A stretch of DNA of 64,000 nucleotides from Lycocorax pyrrhopterus obiensis (GCA_014706295.1 JACSVZ010000002.1:106078547-106142546), one strand, 5' to 3'. Counted from the first letter of the stretch, positions 25,326 through 37,950 are shown. Numbers and translations are program-made. Notes: generated by a model not told the origin, from the letters alone.

Positions 25326-26276
25326 GCAAGCACAGTTTTAAGGACTCCTTTGCTTTTTGTCATGAGGCATAATGCACTGTCATCAATGGAAAGTTTGCTT
25401 GAGTGCAGACTTTGTTTCTGTATTTCCAAGGCATAGATCTCCCCAGTGATGGTGTTTTATCATGTGTTTTTATCACTCCATCCCTAATGTCTTTCACTGC
25501 ACAAGAAGGAGAGAAATGAAAAGAAAAATGCAGAGACAGGAAGGTGGCAATTTAGAGACTCTGTGTCTGTGTGACAGGAATCCTAAAGGAGAAGAAAGAA
25601 AAACATTTAGGAAGTTCTGTGTAGCCATTGCTCAAATAGAAGACCACTCCACTGCAGGTAAGAAATGAGAAATTTTGAGGGCTACTGAGCACTGACTCTT
25701 CACAGTGGATCAACGTTCAAAGTTATTTAGCACAGGTGTTGCTGTAATAGTGGCACGCTGATAAAATTCCGCGTTTACTGGCCCTCAAGCACCTCTCTCC
25801 CACGTGTGCAGTGGTCTGGTATTAGTATGCTGAGGCTGTAACAAAAGCCTTATCATCAGCTGGGCTATGTCAAACCCTGGTTTTTCCTCATGTTGTGCAT
25901 ACTTCTCTCCTCCTCTGGGCATTGGTCTGCACATTTGCAGTTTGTACACAGGTTTTGAAGGGATTCAGATGGCTCTTGTTGTTTATCACTGTGTGTGTAG
26001 TACCTCCACAGAGCTAGGAAGTTCTTTTTTCTACTTTTGTGTGGTATGAACTCTTTTCCATCCCAGCTCCAAGGATTCCAGGTGAGGAGGTAGTGGATGC
26101 ATGTTGTACAGGAGAGAAAGGAGGAACTGATGCTCTGGGCAGATTTCTGTACAGGCTGAGAACCTGGGCTGTTTGCAGAGAAGGGAAGCTCAAATTTCTT
26201 TTCCTTTCATGTGGCAGCTGACACAGCATTCCTTGGTCTTTGACCCAAGGTCCCTGATATCCCTTTACACAGACAT
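25326..26276. other. Non-coding unique sequence, no gene recognised
   Basis: Nothing identifiable. The small frames here (60-71 codons) have no recognisable features. A short inverted repeat, CCTTGG with CCAAGG, lies near 26231-26250. Confidence 0.55.
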
Positions 26277-26380
26277 GGGATGGGGGTGGGGTGGTGGAGG
26301 AGAGGAGCAGATAAAGTGAGAGAGGGCAAGGAAAGAAAGAAAAGAAGGAAAAGAAAGCAAGAAAGCAAATAAGAAAGAAT
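26277..26380 (+). repeat. Purine-rich (G/A) tract
   Basis: About 100 bases almost entirely A and G on the plus strand. It grades from G-rich (GGGGTGGGGTGG) to AAAG/AAGG units. Mirror-like homopurine tracts of this kind are common microsatellite relics; no retroelement body is attached. Confidence 0.8.
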
Positions 26381-27780
26381 CAAATATGTGAGATTTTTAA
26401 GAGAAGATAATAATTTTATGATACCTACTGATACACTAAAAAGAAGCCTACAAATGACGGGTTACTTCACATCCAGCAAAGTTCAAATTAAATACACATG
26501 GGGGAACATTTGTCTGAGTTTCATTTCATTATATTAATCAATTAGACACACTGAGACAAAATGGTGGTTGGCACTAGTGTCACCAAGTGAACTTTCCCAC
26601 GGATTAAAGGTTTCTTGCTCATGTTCTAACCTAGAGGAGAGGTCAGTGACTGTCCCATGGATGGAGGGACAGACATTACACGTCCTCTGATGCAGGGGTG
26701 GCTTGTCAAAAATTGAATCAGTCACCCTTACCCCAGACTGAAGTTCCCAGAGGGGAAAGGGCAGAGCCACTCGAGAAAGTTTTGCAGAACAGCAAAACAG
26801 CAGCAGCGCAGTGTGCAGACAGCTCTTGACTTGGCTGGACCCTGCCTGGCCCCCCTGCTGCGTGTTGAGGTCTCCCAACCCCAGTCCCCAATGGCCCTGG
26901 CTCTGCTCTTACTCCATGCAGCACCACACTGGCTGTCCTACAAGGCCAGCACAGTTAATCTGCCACCAGATTCATTGCTATGTGGATACTCAAGAGCTGA
27001 CTGTAATGTAATAGCACTTGTATAAAACAGGATTTTATCACTTTTTCCTTTTTATAGTAAGGGAGTGACACGTTTGTTCCATTTCTCTTAGGTATAGGGT
27101 ACTTAGCCTGCTGCACTTGAGTTTCTAATTCTTTCCCCATCCCTGCCTATGAATCATAGGGTTTTTCACCTCTTGTTCCACTGACGCACAACATGCAGCC
27201 GGGATCCTTCCTCATTTACACTGCTTCGTACTTCTTGAAGAAGTGCTGCCAATGCTACCAAGCCAACACACATGTCCCACGCAGATGTTAGAGCTCTTAA
27301 GACCCAAAGAGAATATGTCTGAGAAAATTCAAGAGCAGGACATGGGAAGAGGCAATCTTTCTTCCCTTCAGTCCTACGGAGAATTACACCAAGTACAGCA
27401 GCACAAAATTAAAACTGAAGGCAATATGCAGGGAAAAAAGATGTTATCTAGCATTTGACAGATGGACAGGACTGACAAACAGACAGGACAGATATGGTTG
27501 AAGTCTAGAAAGTGTTTGAATAAATAATATTTATTCTAACATTTTGTCATCGACATATCAGCTAGACACTTTGTTGGTGGGGAGAAGAGAAAAATAAAAT
27601 TTATCTTGCCATTTTTGCTTTACTAGGGAATATGTAACAGTTGGCAGTGTAATACACTTTTTATTTTCATGAGTTATGGATGTGCATGGCCATCCCTAAA
27701 AAATTGAAATAAAAACTGTATTACACCGCCAAGTCTCATATACTATATTTATACCATACCAGAGGAGGTGTCTGCAGAGC
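26381..27780. other. Non-coding unique sequence, no gene recognised
   Basis: A GC-richer patch at about 26700-26950 gives overlapping frames on both strands (66-114 codons), with no recognised protein. A near-repeat of 'acaggac' words (27466-27490) is local. Nothing else was seen. Confidence 0.55.
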
Positions 27781-27815
27781 AACTATAGATATAAACTTTT
27801 ATTATATCTATAGTT
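27781..27815. repeat. Perfect AT-rich inverted repeat (hairpin)
   Basis: AACTATAGATATA at 27781-27793 is exactly reverse-complementary to 27803-27815, leaving 9 bases between the arms (one more A-T pair is possible inside). The stem is almost all A-T, so it would be weak as RNA. It is not flanked by a longer precursor-like stem and is not called a microRNA. Confidence 0.8.
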
Positions 27816-28893
27816 TCTCATGTTATTAGTATAGTTGTGAAAATAATAGGATTTACTGAAGGTTGTTATTCCCCCTAGCATCACTGATGTGGTATGAACA
27901 ATATATTGACCTTTTGGATATTTTTGAACCATTGTAATGGACTTGAAAATGTGGTCACCTGGCATGAACAGCCGGAGTCCTTGTCCCCAGTCTAAGGCAA
28001 TGGGCTCATGGTGTCTTTGTAAGGCAATATTCAGATTAGCCTCAAAAAGTACACCCTGGTACTACCAATGGTGCTTCCCTTTTGTCCTTCTCAGTGTGCA
28101 GGGAGCACTAACCAAACCCAGCCCTTTAAATAATTGCAGGGAGGGCATGAAGGCCCCAGACTGCAGCAGACTGCAGGATGGGGTAATGCTCCATCATCGT
28201 GCTTAGGTTTCTACAGCAGAATGACATGGAAATTTTGCCACTGAAATGGGTAAAGCCCGTAGACCTTGTTAAGCTAGATGATTCCAGGTTTTCTAGGTGG
28301 TATTCATGCTTCTTGACTGATTTCTCAACTTCCGCCCAAGGCAAATCCCTTTCCCCATGAGGATACTTTAGCTGCCCCCTTTTCCTCAGCCCACCTGATT
28401 CTAGCAGGAGAGCAGGCAGGAGCAAGCACCGATTGAGTCCTGCCAGGGAGTTCCTGTGGTGCTTGACACTGTGAGGTCACGGTGAAGGATCCACACAGGA
28501 GGAGCCTTGGGACGCTGATCAGCCCGGCTGATGGGCATGAAGATGTTAGGAAAAGCACGAAGGAAGGAAGCTGCCACAGGTGCTCACTGTAATGCAGGCT
28601 TGCTCTGCTGTCCTGCACACACTGTGGATACACAGCTGATATTCTCTGTTGCAAAGGGCATGCTCCCGTTGACAAGTTGCATTTGCTTCCTGCACAAAGG
28701 TACTCGCTCAAGTTTTTTGGGCTCAGAGGCACAGGAGAAGCCAGGAGCACCTGTTTACTGATGGGAAATGCCAATAGAAATGGGTCTGGAAGAGCAGCAT
28801 ATTTATAGCCTTACACAACACCATATGGTGCTTGGTAGCAGAAATCATCAATGGAGATAGATGAGCAAATGTAAATTTCAGCTTAGATTTGAT
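27816..28893. other. Non-coding unique sequence, no gene recognised
   Basis: A 149-codon minus-strand frame (28325-28774) overlaps a 99-codon minus frame and plus-strand frames in a GC-richer patch. It has no recognisable domain or signal and is most likely chance. Confidence 0.5.
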
Positions 28894-29120
28894 TTTCTTT
28901 TCTTTTTTTTTTTTTTTAGCAATCATTTTATTTAATTTGCTCTCTTTGTCTCTGAGTGCTCAAGCTGACTTGGCTGTGTCTTGCCCCTTGCTTTCTGGAG
29001 AAGGCTGTAGGGGCATACAGCCTTAATTGTTTAAATAACTCTGTATCTATCGGAAGAAGGGGAAGGGGAACTGTGGAACAAAAGATATGCCTGGGGATGA
29101 CGGGCTGAGAAGCTAAAGTC
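28894..29120 (-). other. Poly(T) tract with AATAAA upstream on minus strand; possible retrocopy 3' end
   Basis: On the minus strand an AATAAA hexamer (complement of 28927-28932) is followed after about 10 bases by a run of about 16 A (complement of 28902-28917) and then mixed A/G. That is the arrangement left by a reverse-transcribed polyadenylated RNA. I could not identify any coding sequence in the minus strand above it (to about 29120), so the source RNA, if any, is unknown. It may simply be a chance poly(T) tract beside AT-rich DNA. Confidence 0.3.
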
Positions 29121-30008
29121 AAAAGGACACGTAGCTCAGGCCCTTAGGAGTGTAAAAGCAGCCCTTAGAAATCTGAGGTCAGTCAGGCCAGAGGCAAAAC
29201 TGATTTCTTTTTAATCAAGCTTAATTGTTTATATTAATACATGAATTTGCTCACAATGATTCAACTCAGCCTTTTAGCAGATCTCTGAAGAAAAACTTTG
29301 AAAACCTCTTTTATTTTTTTTTTTTGGTAAAAGTATCTCTGGGCCTAAGTCTGTAAATTACCATTGGGTTTATAAAGGGCTGATGAGGTCCTTTGAACAT
29401 GCAGCAGTTTCCTTGCTATTAATGCACATCCAGCTCAACCTGAAAGATTCTTGATTTCCTACCCTATTACCATATCCCTGTTCATCAATTTAAAACCAGT
29501 GTAGCTCAGCTCCAGCTCTCCACTATAAGCCCTCCAAGCTCAGTCGTCTCAGAAGTGACCATGGGGCAGCGACCATGGGGTACTGCCTTTTGTGCCAGAT
29601 TGTACCATCCCTGGCTGGCACACATCCCTGTGCCACCACAATGCAAGTATTTGATAACTCCTCCTAACACAGTGTCCTCTAAATACGCAGTCTGAGTAGC
29701 CTTGCATCAATCTTTGCCACCTTTCTTTGCACCTGAGCTCAAGAGATACAAGATGGACTTGCATCCCCTGGTGGGACCATACCTCTAGGTCAGGACAGAA
29801 GTGTCTGAGGATGTCGCTGCAATGATGCCTGCAATGGTCCAGGACTTCTTTGGTGAGCAAATAGCACCCTCCAAAATCTGGGGTGCTCGATCTGCCTTCA
29901 GGCCGCACACCCCTCACAAGCCACATGCCAAAATGCAAAGGGCACACTTCTGTTAATGTGTTAAGGTAACTGATGGCTCACCAGGTGGCCCATGTAACGA
30001 TTGTAGTT
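29121..30008. other. Non-coding unique sequence with a T-run and one antisense frame
   Basis: It contains a T-rich run at 29309-29326. A 132-codon minus-strand frame at 29549-29947, rich in Cys, His, Trp and Arg, has no pattern I recognise as a domain. It lacks clear splice sites, so it is not called as a gene. Confidence 0.5.
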
Positions 30009-30009
30009 T

Positions 30010-30118
30010 TGCTGATTTATTAAGTGCCAATGGTGTTTTAATATTGTTTGTGTTTCAGAAATAAAGATAGTCATTGCCCTGAAGGCTTACAGTCTGAAAG
30101 ACAGATACACACAATACA
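30010..30118 (+). repeat. Ancient amniote interspersed repeat fragment
   Basis: 'gatttattaagtgcc' (30015-30029) and 'agatagtcattgccctgaaggcttacagtctgaaagaca', in pieces at 30065-30103, match in order a widespread old amniote repeat. Its consensus has a 'gtccctgccc..aagagcttacaatcta' core. Divergence is high. The family name is uncertain and the call rests on memory of the consensus. Confidence 0.5.
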
Positions 30119-31740
30119 CAACTCCCTATGGATACTCGGAAGAAAGATTTTTTTTTATTAAGGAGCTATTCTGATTTAATTTGGTTCTTTAATGTGATAT
30201 TGGAGCAGTGCGGGGTTGAGTGTCAGCCAGCTGAAAGCACTAGTCTGCTGGGCTATAAAGACTACAAGACGAGTATCAGCATGTGGAGAGAGGGGACATG
30301 CAGCCCCCGTCTGACTCAATCAGAGCTTCAGGACATGAATTCCCAGTGATTTGACCAGCAACCTCCATCAACCTGCTGCTTATCAAGGACTCTCACTCAT
30401 TGCCCAAGCCAGGAAAGTTAAGCTACAGGGAATGTGCTAAACTAAAACTTGGTGTTAAAGGACATGACAGGGAGGTAATGTGAGTTTCTGCCTGTTTCAC
30501 AGTGGGGTTGAAACAGGCAGTCTATGTGGCATGAGTAGGCAGAAGGGCTTAAGGTTTTATAGGGCCCTCATGGATTATGCATTTGACACCCACCTAGAGT
30601 TTCTATTTGCTCTGTGGTTGGGATTGCCAGGGTGGATGAGGTCAGTGGAAATGGACCAACATTCACCCAGCCTCTGTGGCCCAGAGAGTGCTTACAGGCT
30701 GCCAGAGAGCAGTAACTGAGGAGGCAAAGGGGCACGGGTGGTACCTCCAAGAGGTTTTGCATCCAGGCATTTGTGCCTGTGCGTGCACCTGGATGCAGGC
30801 ACAGACACGTGAGCCTTTGTCAGCGTAAAATGGGTGGGAGACTCACGATTTTAAGGGGCTGGCAGAAACTTCTGTGGTGTTGTGCAGTTAGCACTGGTGA
30901 AAGGTGGATTCAGGTGGGTGTCCTTCCCCAGCATTTCGGGAGGCTGGCAAAATTGCCTTCTGTGGACCGTGCATGACTTCCTCTGCTGCCAGGCCAGAAC
31001 GACTATACCACTCATTTCCTGCAATTCCACTCAGGTCCCTGAACTCCCACATGGAGCGAGCTGCAGGGGGAAATGTTAGTGCTTATTCTTTCACTTAAAT
31101 CAGTGCCAAAATCAATTTTGAAAAATCGTCTCAAAGTTGCTTTCAACTCAATCTGGGTGTTTCTTTACTGCTAGAATATCACCCCATACACTGGAATCGT
31201 TATTACATCACTCTAATCTAATTTAAATGCATTTTTACTGTACTTGGTTTAATGAATGTGGAATGTGTCACTATGAAATTGCACCATTAATTTGATAAAT
31301 AGGACTTGAAGGTATAATTTTTTCCAGCATTGCAGACTAATGAAGCTAAAATACATATATAATAAGAAGTGTAAATAATAAATTATTCTTAGGAGCAAAA
31401 AAATTAATTAGATCTTCCCACAAATTGCATCTCAATGTCAAAGTTTTTTTACACTACTGACTTTCAAACTAGTTGGAACATGACTGTGATCTTTGGAAAG
31501 TTTCTCAAGTAATTGCTGTATGTACACATACTTGGGAATATACCTCAAGAAGCTACCTCAGTTCCTACTGGTCTCTCACATGCAGCTTTCTCATGCTCCT
31601 TGCCATCACACCTGAATTTTAACAGCATTCAGAGCAATTCCTGTTATTATTTGTTCTAAATTTCAGCATCTTATTTATTCTTGAGGACTCGAGGAAACTT
31701 CTTTTTAAATTTCTGACACTGAAGAGAGAGCAGAATTAGG
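30119..31740. other. Non-coding unique sequence, AT-rich toward the end
   Basis: No gene recognised. Overlapping short hairpins occur at 30759-30803. The stretch 31180-31400 is AT-rich with many ATTA/TAAT cores and no repeat signature, which fits either plain AT-rich DNA or a conserved non-coding element. Confidence 0.5.
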
Positions 31741-31799
31741 ACACACCGCATGCAAATTCTCTGCAGAGGCGACCGTGCCCCCACTGCCAACGCTCAGCC

Positions 31800-31850
31800 T
31801 CTGCTGCTGAAATCAATGGGAGTTTTTGCAGCGACTCCAATAGGAGAAGA
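31800..31850. repeat. Possible ancient amniote repeat fragment
   Basis: The block 'gaaatcaatgggagttttt' (31809-31827) followed by 'actccaataggag' (31834-31846) resembles the palindromic 'tgaagtcaatgggagttttgcc / cttcaatggga' core. That core is common in old sauropsid repeats. Only about 45 bases match, so this is tentative. An ATGCAAAT octamer (POU-type site) sits just upstream at 31750-31757. Confidence 0.35.
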
Positions 31851-34800
31851 GACTACTGTACAAAGCACACTACTTTTCACCGGTAATGGAAATGTCACAG
31901 CGGTGCCATTCAGGAAGGAAACCAAGTGGAGGGAAATTAAAGAGGAAACTCCAGTCTTGTGCAGTTTAGTTGCTGATAGCTCATCTTGCTCAGCCTGCTG
32001 CACCCTCAGCCGGTTACACAGTGCTGCCTGGTTTAGCATTCTTTGTCTCTTTGTCATTTCTTATTGAGCCCACAAAGAAAGGTTTTATCTCACTCCTCTG
32101 GAAAAGAAAGCGCCTAGAGATTGAAGAGATCAGGTGGCATTTCACCTCTAGTTTTCTTCTTTCCCAGCTGGAGAGCTTTGAATGCTCTGCACAGCCAACT
32201 ATTCTCTGACTATTCTATAGCTAGATGAAGGACCATTGGCCAAAATGTCATCCTTAACCTTATTTTCTATTCCTGGTTTGTAGTTTAACAACCAGCATTT
32301 TTACTTCCCGTTGTTTGATTTGCAGCCAAAATTCTGACGTGTTATCAGTTTTGTTGCCAGATAGCGCATTAAGCCTTACTAAGGGGTAAACATAATGATC
32401 TTCATTAAACCTTCTAAATGAACCCACCTCCTGCTTCTTCAGGTGGAAGAAGGCATTGACAAGGAACACTGCTGAAGTGTCTTACAGCTATTTTCCCCCT
32501 GCGAGCAGAAGGAGGGAGAGATGAGTGGCAGCTTTTAAAGAAGGAAAAAAGTTAGATAAACATGAAAGGGTTTGTGAGATTTCCTTTCTTAATGGCAAAG
32601 TTTTCCAGCAATAAATCACAATTCAGTCCATGCCATTAGTTTTGGGGGCATTATAACCCCTCATTAAAGTGCATAAACAATTATATTTATTGAAGGTAAT
32701 GTACTGTGTAGTGCATTATAACGACACTCATTAACATATGTAATCATCATTTGAATGGGCTTTACTACAATGTAAACTGATAATGGCATGATTACCCACT
32801 GGGTTATTAACTTTTCAGTCCTAAGATAATAAAAGGTGATACAAGAAACAAAAAGCACATGTGCATTGCCCTTCACATGTGATTTATGTGCTTCACTGTG
32901 GAGCTATGAACACAGGTACCCATCATTGGGGAGACTGGCTCTTTATTGCACATTGTATTTGACAGAATAATAAATGTAGCTGAATGGTTCTTGGGTGGGC
33001 ATCTGGGGAAAAAAAGTCCTGCAAATAAGGCAGGCACTACTTCAAACTGCAAGGCCCGGCAAAGGAAATAATTTTGTCTGTCTCTCTGTCTCTCTCTCAC
33101 TGGCACTCTGTGGCTTACAGATCTTCATATGCTCTGTCAGACTCACACAGATTAAGGAAAAAAAAATCCATCTTCTTTATATGTTTCTCCTCCTCCTTCC
33201 TCAGCCCACCATGCGCTCCTCGCTGCCTGGGCTGTAATTGCTGTTTATGAGAAAATGAAGGGATGCACTATGCTAAGGTACCTGTGTGCTAAGGTATTCA
33301 TGTTATGCTAACTGTATGCTTGTATCAAACAGATGGTTTCAGGTATTGAAATGCAGCTTAGCTGCAGTATCAGAGAATAGATTTACCAGTTTGCTGGAGC
33401 TTCTCTTCTATAAAATGCTTATTTGGAGGCATCAGAGGTATTATAAATACAGCTTATTTGTGTAATTTATCAGCCCTCTCCGGGGTTTGTCTCTGTGGAA
33501 TCTTAGTGCCTTAATTTTAATGAATGAATCTGAGTTTGTTTTAGGAGGGGATGAGTTAAGAAATATTAAAATAAAAAAGACTCATGAGCAGCCATTCAAA
33601 AAAGCACCAGTTACCAATAGACAGGGCCTCTCCAACATTAAGTGGCATATATATGCTAAAGTGAAAAATGATGTGTAAATCTGCAGTGCCTATGGTGAAT
33701 TGAAATACATCAGCCATTGTAGTGCTAGTAAGGCCTGTTTCTGCACTATACTTTGACTTGCAGACAAGGGGCAGATATGTCAATAGCTGATACGAGTTCT
33801 CCCTGACACCACGCCAGTGCAGCAGCGTGTGGAGCCAGGAAATGCAGAGTTCCCAAGTGGCAGAGGAACAGTCCAACAGGTCCGAGCCAAACTCTTCACT
33901 GCTTATAGCACAGAGGGTGTGACAAGGACAAGAACAGCGGTTGCCAGAGCACATCTGGGCCCAGCTGCTTTACCCACCTTCAGGACCATGTGCAACAAGG
34001 TGCACAACCTTGCAACTGTGCTGGTCAAAGTTAGCCACCAAACAGACCTAGCCATGAAGGGGTAACTTTAAAGAGCCCTACGCCCAGAAAAAACCCAAAC
34101 AATCAGGCTAGAACCTTGAGTTTGATGGCAGATACCACCAAGGAACGCCACTGAAGAAGAGTTAATGCTGCCATTAAATAATATTCAGGTTAATATAGTC
34201 ATCTCTTACTTTAGAAGTCCTTTGAAACGGAATTGTTTGGAACTTCTATTAGCTTGGCATTCCTTTCAAGAGTCCTCTGTCAGTCCCTGGCCCTTGAAGA
34301 GGCTAAATATCTGCACTTTCAGCTCTCCATGGAGTTCTAGAAAGCTCTGGGATGGTTTATGGTTTTCCATTAGCCAAGGGTCTAATAGAGACCTGAGATC
34401 CGTTAAGTGGGAAATTCTTCTCATGGAAAGCAATATACCGTAATTCTTTGCTAAAATCTAAGCCCACACAAGAAATCTGAGCTTGTGGTAAAGACCAGGG
34501 TGCAGTAAGTTTGTGCAGGAAATTACTTCATACTGTTTGTTATTGGACTATTTATCCACGACTTTTTAGACAACAGACATGATGGACTTGATTCGCTCTT
34601 GAACCAGAATGGGGCAGATGCTCATTAGATGACTGGCCCTGTGGACAGGAGCTTTAAATCACGCCCTGGTATTGCAAACACCTCGTTAGTGATTTGGAAA
34701 CTGCTGAGGGGCTAAGGAGAATGAGAACACCCTTCTCTGCTCTGCTGACAGCATTTTTCCAGATCAGCTGTACTCATTTAGGGAGCCACCAAGGGCTGTG

Positions 34801-37800
34801 AACCTTGCACCACTCTGACCTCGCCCCCGGCTTGGGCAGACTTTCTGCCGCGGTAGTGCCACAAGCAGCATAAGTGAATCAAACCTATTGTTCTTTTCTG
34901 GCCATGATAACTTGACTTACTCTTATGATTGAGCTGTTCTTGCAGTTTATGAAAACCCACAGTGAAAAACACAAAATAAAGAGAAATGTAGTATGTTAAA
35001 ATATCTTGTACTACCTGAAAGCTCAAAGAGTCAGTGGCTACTTTTGTTATTGCCAGTTTCAGCTGATAGCATCAATGCTTATTCCCACAATCTTTCTTTT
35101 CTTATTTCCATCTGTTCAAATTTACCTTTTAGTTGGGAGAAGATGAGATAAAAATGGGGTTTTGGTAGCATTTACATCAACTTGGAAGTTTCAAGGTCTC
35201 TGTGTTTCCTTCAAAACATCATCCTGTATCACGGGTTTTCAGATACTTCACTATTCGATAGGTACTACATAAAAACAATATGTGGTTTAATAGGAGAAGC
35301 TTTAAAATGAGGAAAGTAGGGAGAATTAGCATATACCATGCAGAGGTTTGTCTGCTGTTAAGCCTTACAGTCTGTCTGGCAGTGCTGGAAAGCCAACTGA
35401 TTTCAAAGGTCTGACCCTCCCCAGGGCAGAGCGCTCAGCCCCCCTGGAGAGGAGGAAATACTTGGCATTGCTCTGGAGCAATTCCTGCTGCTTCCTGTTC
35501 ACACCAGCACTGATAGCCCTGGGGACAGGGGAAGAAAATTGCCCTGCAGCTACTGCACAAGTGCTGAGGTGTTCAGAATGGGTAGAGGGAATCAAACCTG
35601 AGCAAGAGACTTACATTTATGGTAGCACTTGTGGCACCGCCCGGGCTTTGGAGCACAAATACCACGTTTACTTGGCTCACCAAAGCAAAGAGTTAGCAAG
35701 CATTTGCTGATGAGGAGGAGGTGCAAAACGTGCCTCAGACTGGCATCTGCTCTTTGTCCTCAGACTGTTTTGTAGTACTTTGTCACAGGGAACAGCCATT
35801 GAGCACCCTGAGGATTGTGGTTAATCCAGGGAAGATTGGAAAATGAAGGAAGGGGGGATCTCCTGATAGTTTCCACTCTAAGGAGGTATTTTCTTTCCCC
35901 TCGTGCTATTGTTCCTCTTGTTTTCAAAGTCTCAACACAAATCTAAGAGCTCTGCATGAAAGGTACAGTAGTCTGGGTATAATTACCACAGCTGCCACAG
36001 ATGGCTCATTTTAACAAGAGACCCTAGGTAAACCTAGTTGTTTAGCCTGCAGCATAAACAACAAAATAAAAAAACGTGGATCTGGGTCTGCAGAGGTGAA
36101 GCTCAATTCTGCCTTACTAATCTCTGTCATTAAAGAAGTGCAAAAGATGTTGTCGGGACAGGGGCCAGCTCAGGGCTCATCTTTGGTGTATACCTGTGTA
36201 ATCTCCAAGGAGGAGGATGTCTGGGTGTTGGAATGCACTTTGCCCTTTGGCTGGGATCCCCTGAGCACTGCATTTGAAGTGCAAGGCATCCCCCATTCCC
36301 TGGGAAGGGAAGAACAGGGAAAGGAAGGGAAATCTTAAAGCTTGTGAAATTTTCCAGTGTCACCTACTTAGTCCCTCTAACAAATCTTATTGCAGGACAG
36401 ATACTCCAAAGATCACATCCTGTTGTACACTACTTTTGCCCACTGTCAGGACTGAGGTTAGTATGTTTTGTGGATGAGGAAGTAGAAAGGCTCCTCCTGC
36501 TTGACAAACAAGCAGTACTCCAAATCAGGTCAAAGAAGATGGGTGTGCAGGAGACTCAGTAGAGAGGACATTAACACCTAAAACTGCTTTCCTCATGGGA
36601 GAAAATAAGAGGAGAAATGATTTTTAGCTTTCTGTATCTGTTCACATTTGTGAAGTGGAGCTCCAAATCAATACACATATTCCTTCTGAAAACTCACAAA
36701 TTGGTATCTGCAGGGCACCTTTATTCCTTCCAGCCCTGTGTCTCCACCTGCCTCAGCAAACTCTCCTCACAGAGGTCCTGCTGGCACCAGCTCATTAGCA
36801 CAGAGCTACTAATTTTCCTTTGCCAAAACCTTCCACTTCTGCTCTGCCTGATCATAATGTCCTTAAGCTTTCAGCCACATAGATCCATGTCATAGTGACC
36901 ATTTTTATTTTCTCCTCCAGAAACTGTTGCCTGGGACTACGTGGCATTTCCTAAGTACCACACTTAGCCAAGTCCATGCTGCTGGCCATCACAGCCTTTC
37001 CCCTCTGTCCTTCACTGCTACTGCCACAAGTGCCTACCCCGACTCCATGCTTGTCACCTCACCTGCTGCTTTGGTTTCCTTATGGACTACTAAAATACAT
37101 TTCCTCAGTGACCTACAAACATAAAGATGGGCATTTCTTGTCTTAACACCAAGGTCCATAATCTCTTTCACACGTCCCACTTTTCCCACAGGATGGCAAG
37201 TACCATCCTGGCATCTCTCAGGTTGTTTGTTCCCCAAGCACTTTTACCATAGAGCTCCCCATAGAAATAGGTACCCCCATGCCATGTCCTCCTCTAGATC
37301 CCATCTTATGGCATGTGTCCATTATCACACCAGTGTTAACCTCACCTTGACACCTCTGTAGGAAGTCTACAGACAGGTAATGACAGACTGCAAAGATGTT
37401 GTGCACAAGATGAGGAATAAGAGGTCTGTGTTATAGCAAGGAACATGTTAAAGGCAAGGGAAGGGTACAAACTAAGAGGAAGGTTCTTCAGAAGGCTAAA
37501 AAATCTCCATCAGTAGAAATCATTAGGAAGAAGATACATACATAGATGTATATTACTGATTAAATAGTTAGAAGGGAGCCTGCTGTAGGAGAGAAGAGGG
37601 TATGGGATAAGATTCCAATCCCATGACTTTATCATGTCTTTGAAATCTCTGCGATCATGTGTACGTGTATCTATCCCTCTCTTTTTCTTCCTACTCTTCC
37701 TTGAGCATGCTTTTTACCATTTCCTCTTCCCTGGCTTTCTTTGAATAACCTTACTACTTATTCACCCACCCCAGGAGAGGTCTTGGTCCCTCTTGAGACT

Positions 37801-37950
37801 TCTGGGCATTACTCTAGCAGAACCACAAAGATGTAATAACATTAAACCTTTGATTCATTCCCTATCCTAAGCTGTTGTGCTAGTGCTGCTCTGTGCCAAG
37901 GAAGAAGCTGCATTTTTTCCTTCCTTGGTGAAGGGATTCCTGCATACACA
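31851..37950. other. Non-coding unique sequence, no gene recognised
   Basis: It contains a TCTG/TC microsatellite at 33075-33099. An AT-rich stretch at 32640-32840 has many ATTA/TAAT cores. A doubled 'tgctaaggta' word occurs near 33273-33296. Open frames reach 132 codons (33556-33954, minus) and 120 codons (35348-35710, plus), none with a recognisable domain. Confidence 0.55.
33075..33099 (+). repeat. (TCTG)/(TC)n microsatellite
   Basis: TCTG and TC units in alternation. A short, ordinary simple repeat. Confidence 0.9.

Noticed and set aside
27781..27815. MicroRNA precursor
   Set aside because: The stem is only 13-14 pairs, nearly all A-T, and lacks the longer imperfect stem of a typical precursor.
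28325..28774. 149-codon minus-strand frame
   Set aside because: Overlaps other open frames on both strands in a GC-richer patch; no recognisable protein.
36300..36332. GGGAA/GGAAA purine words resembling a tandem repeat
   Set aside because: Units are irregular and the stretch is short.
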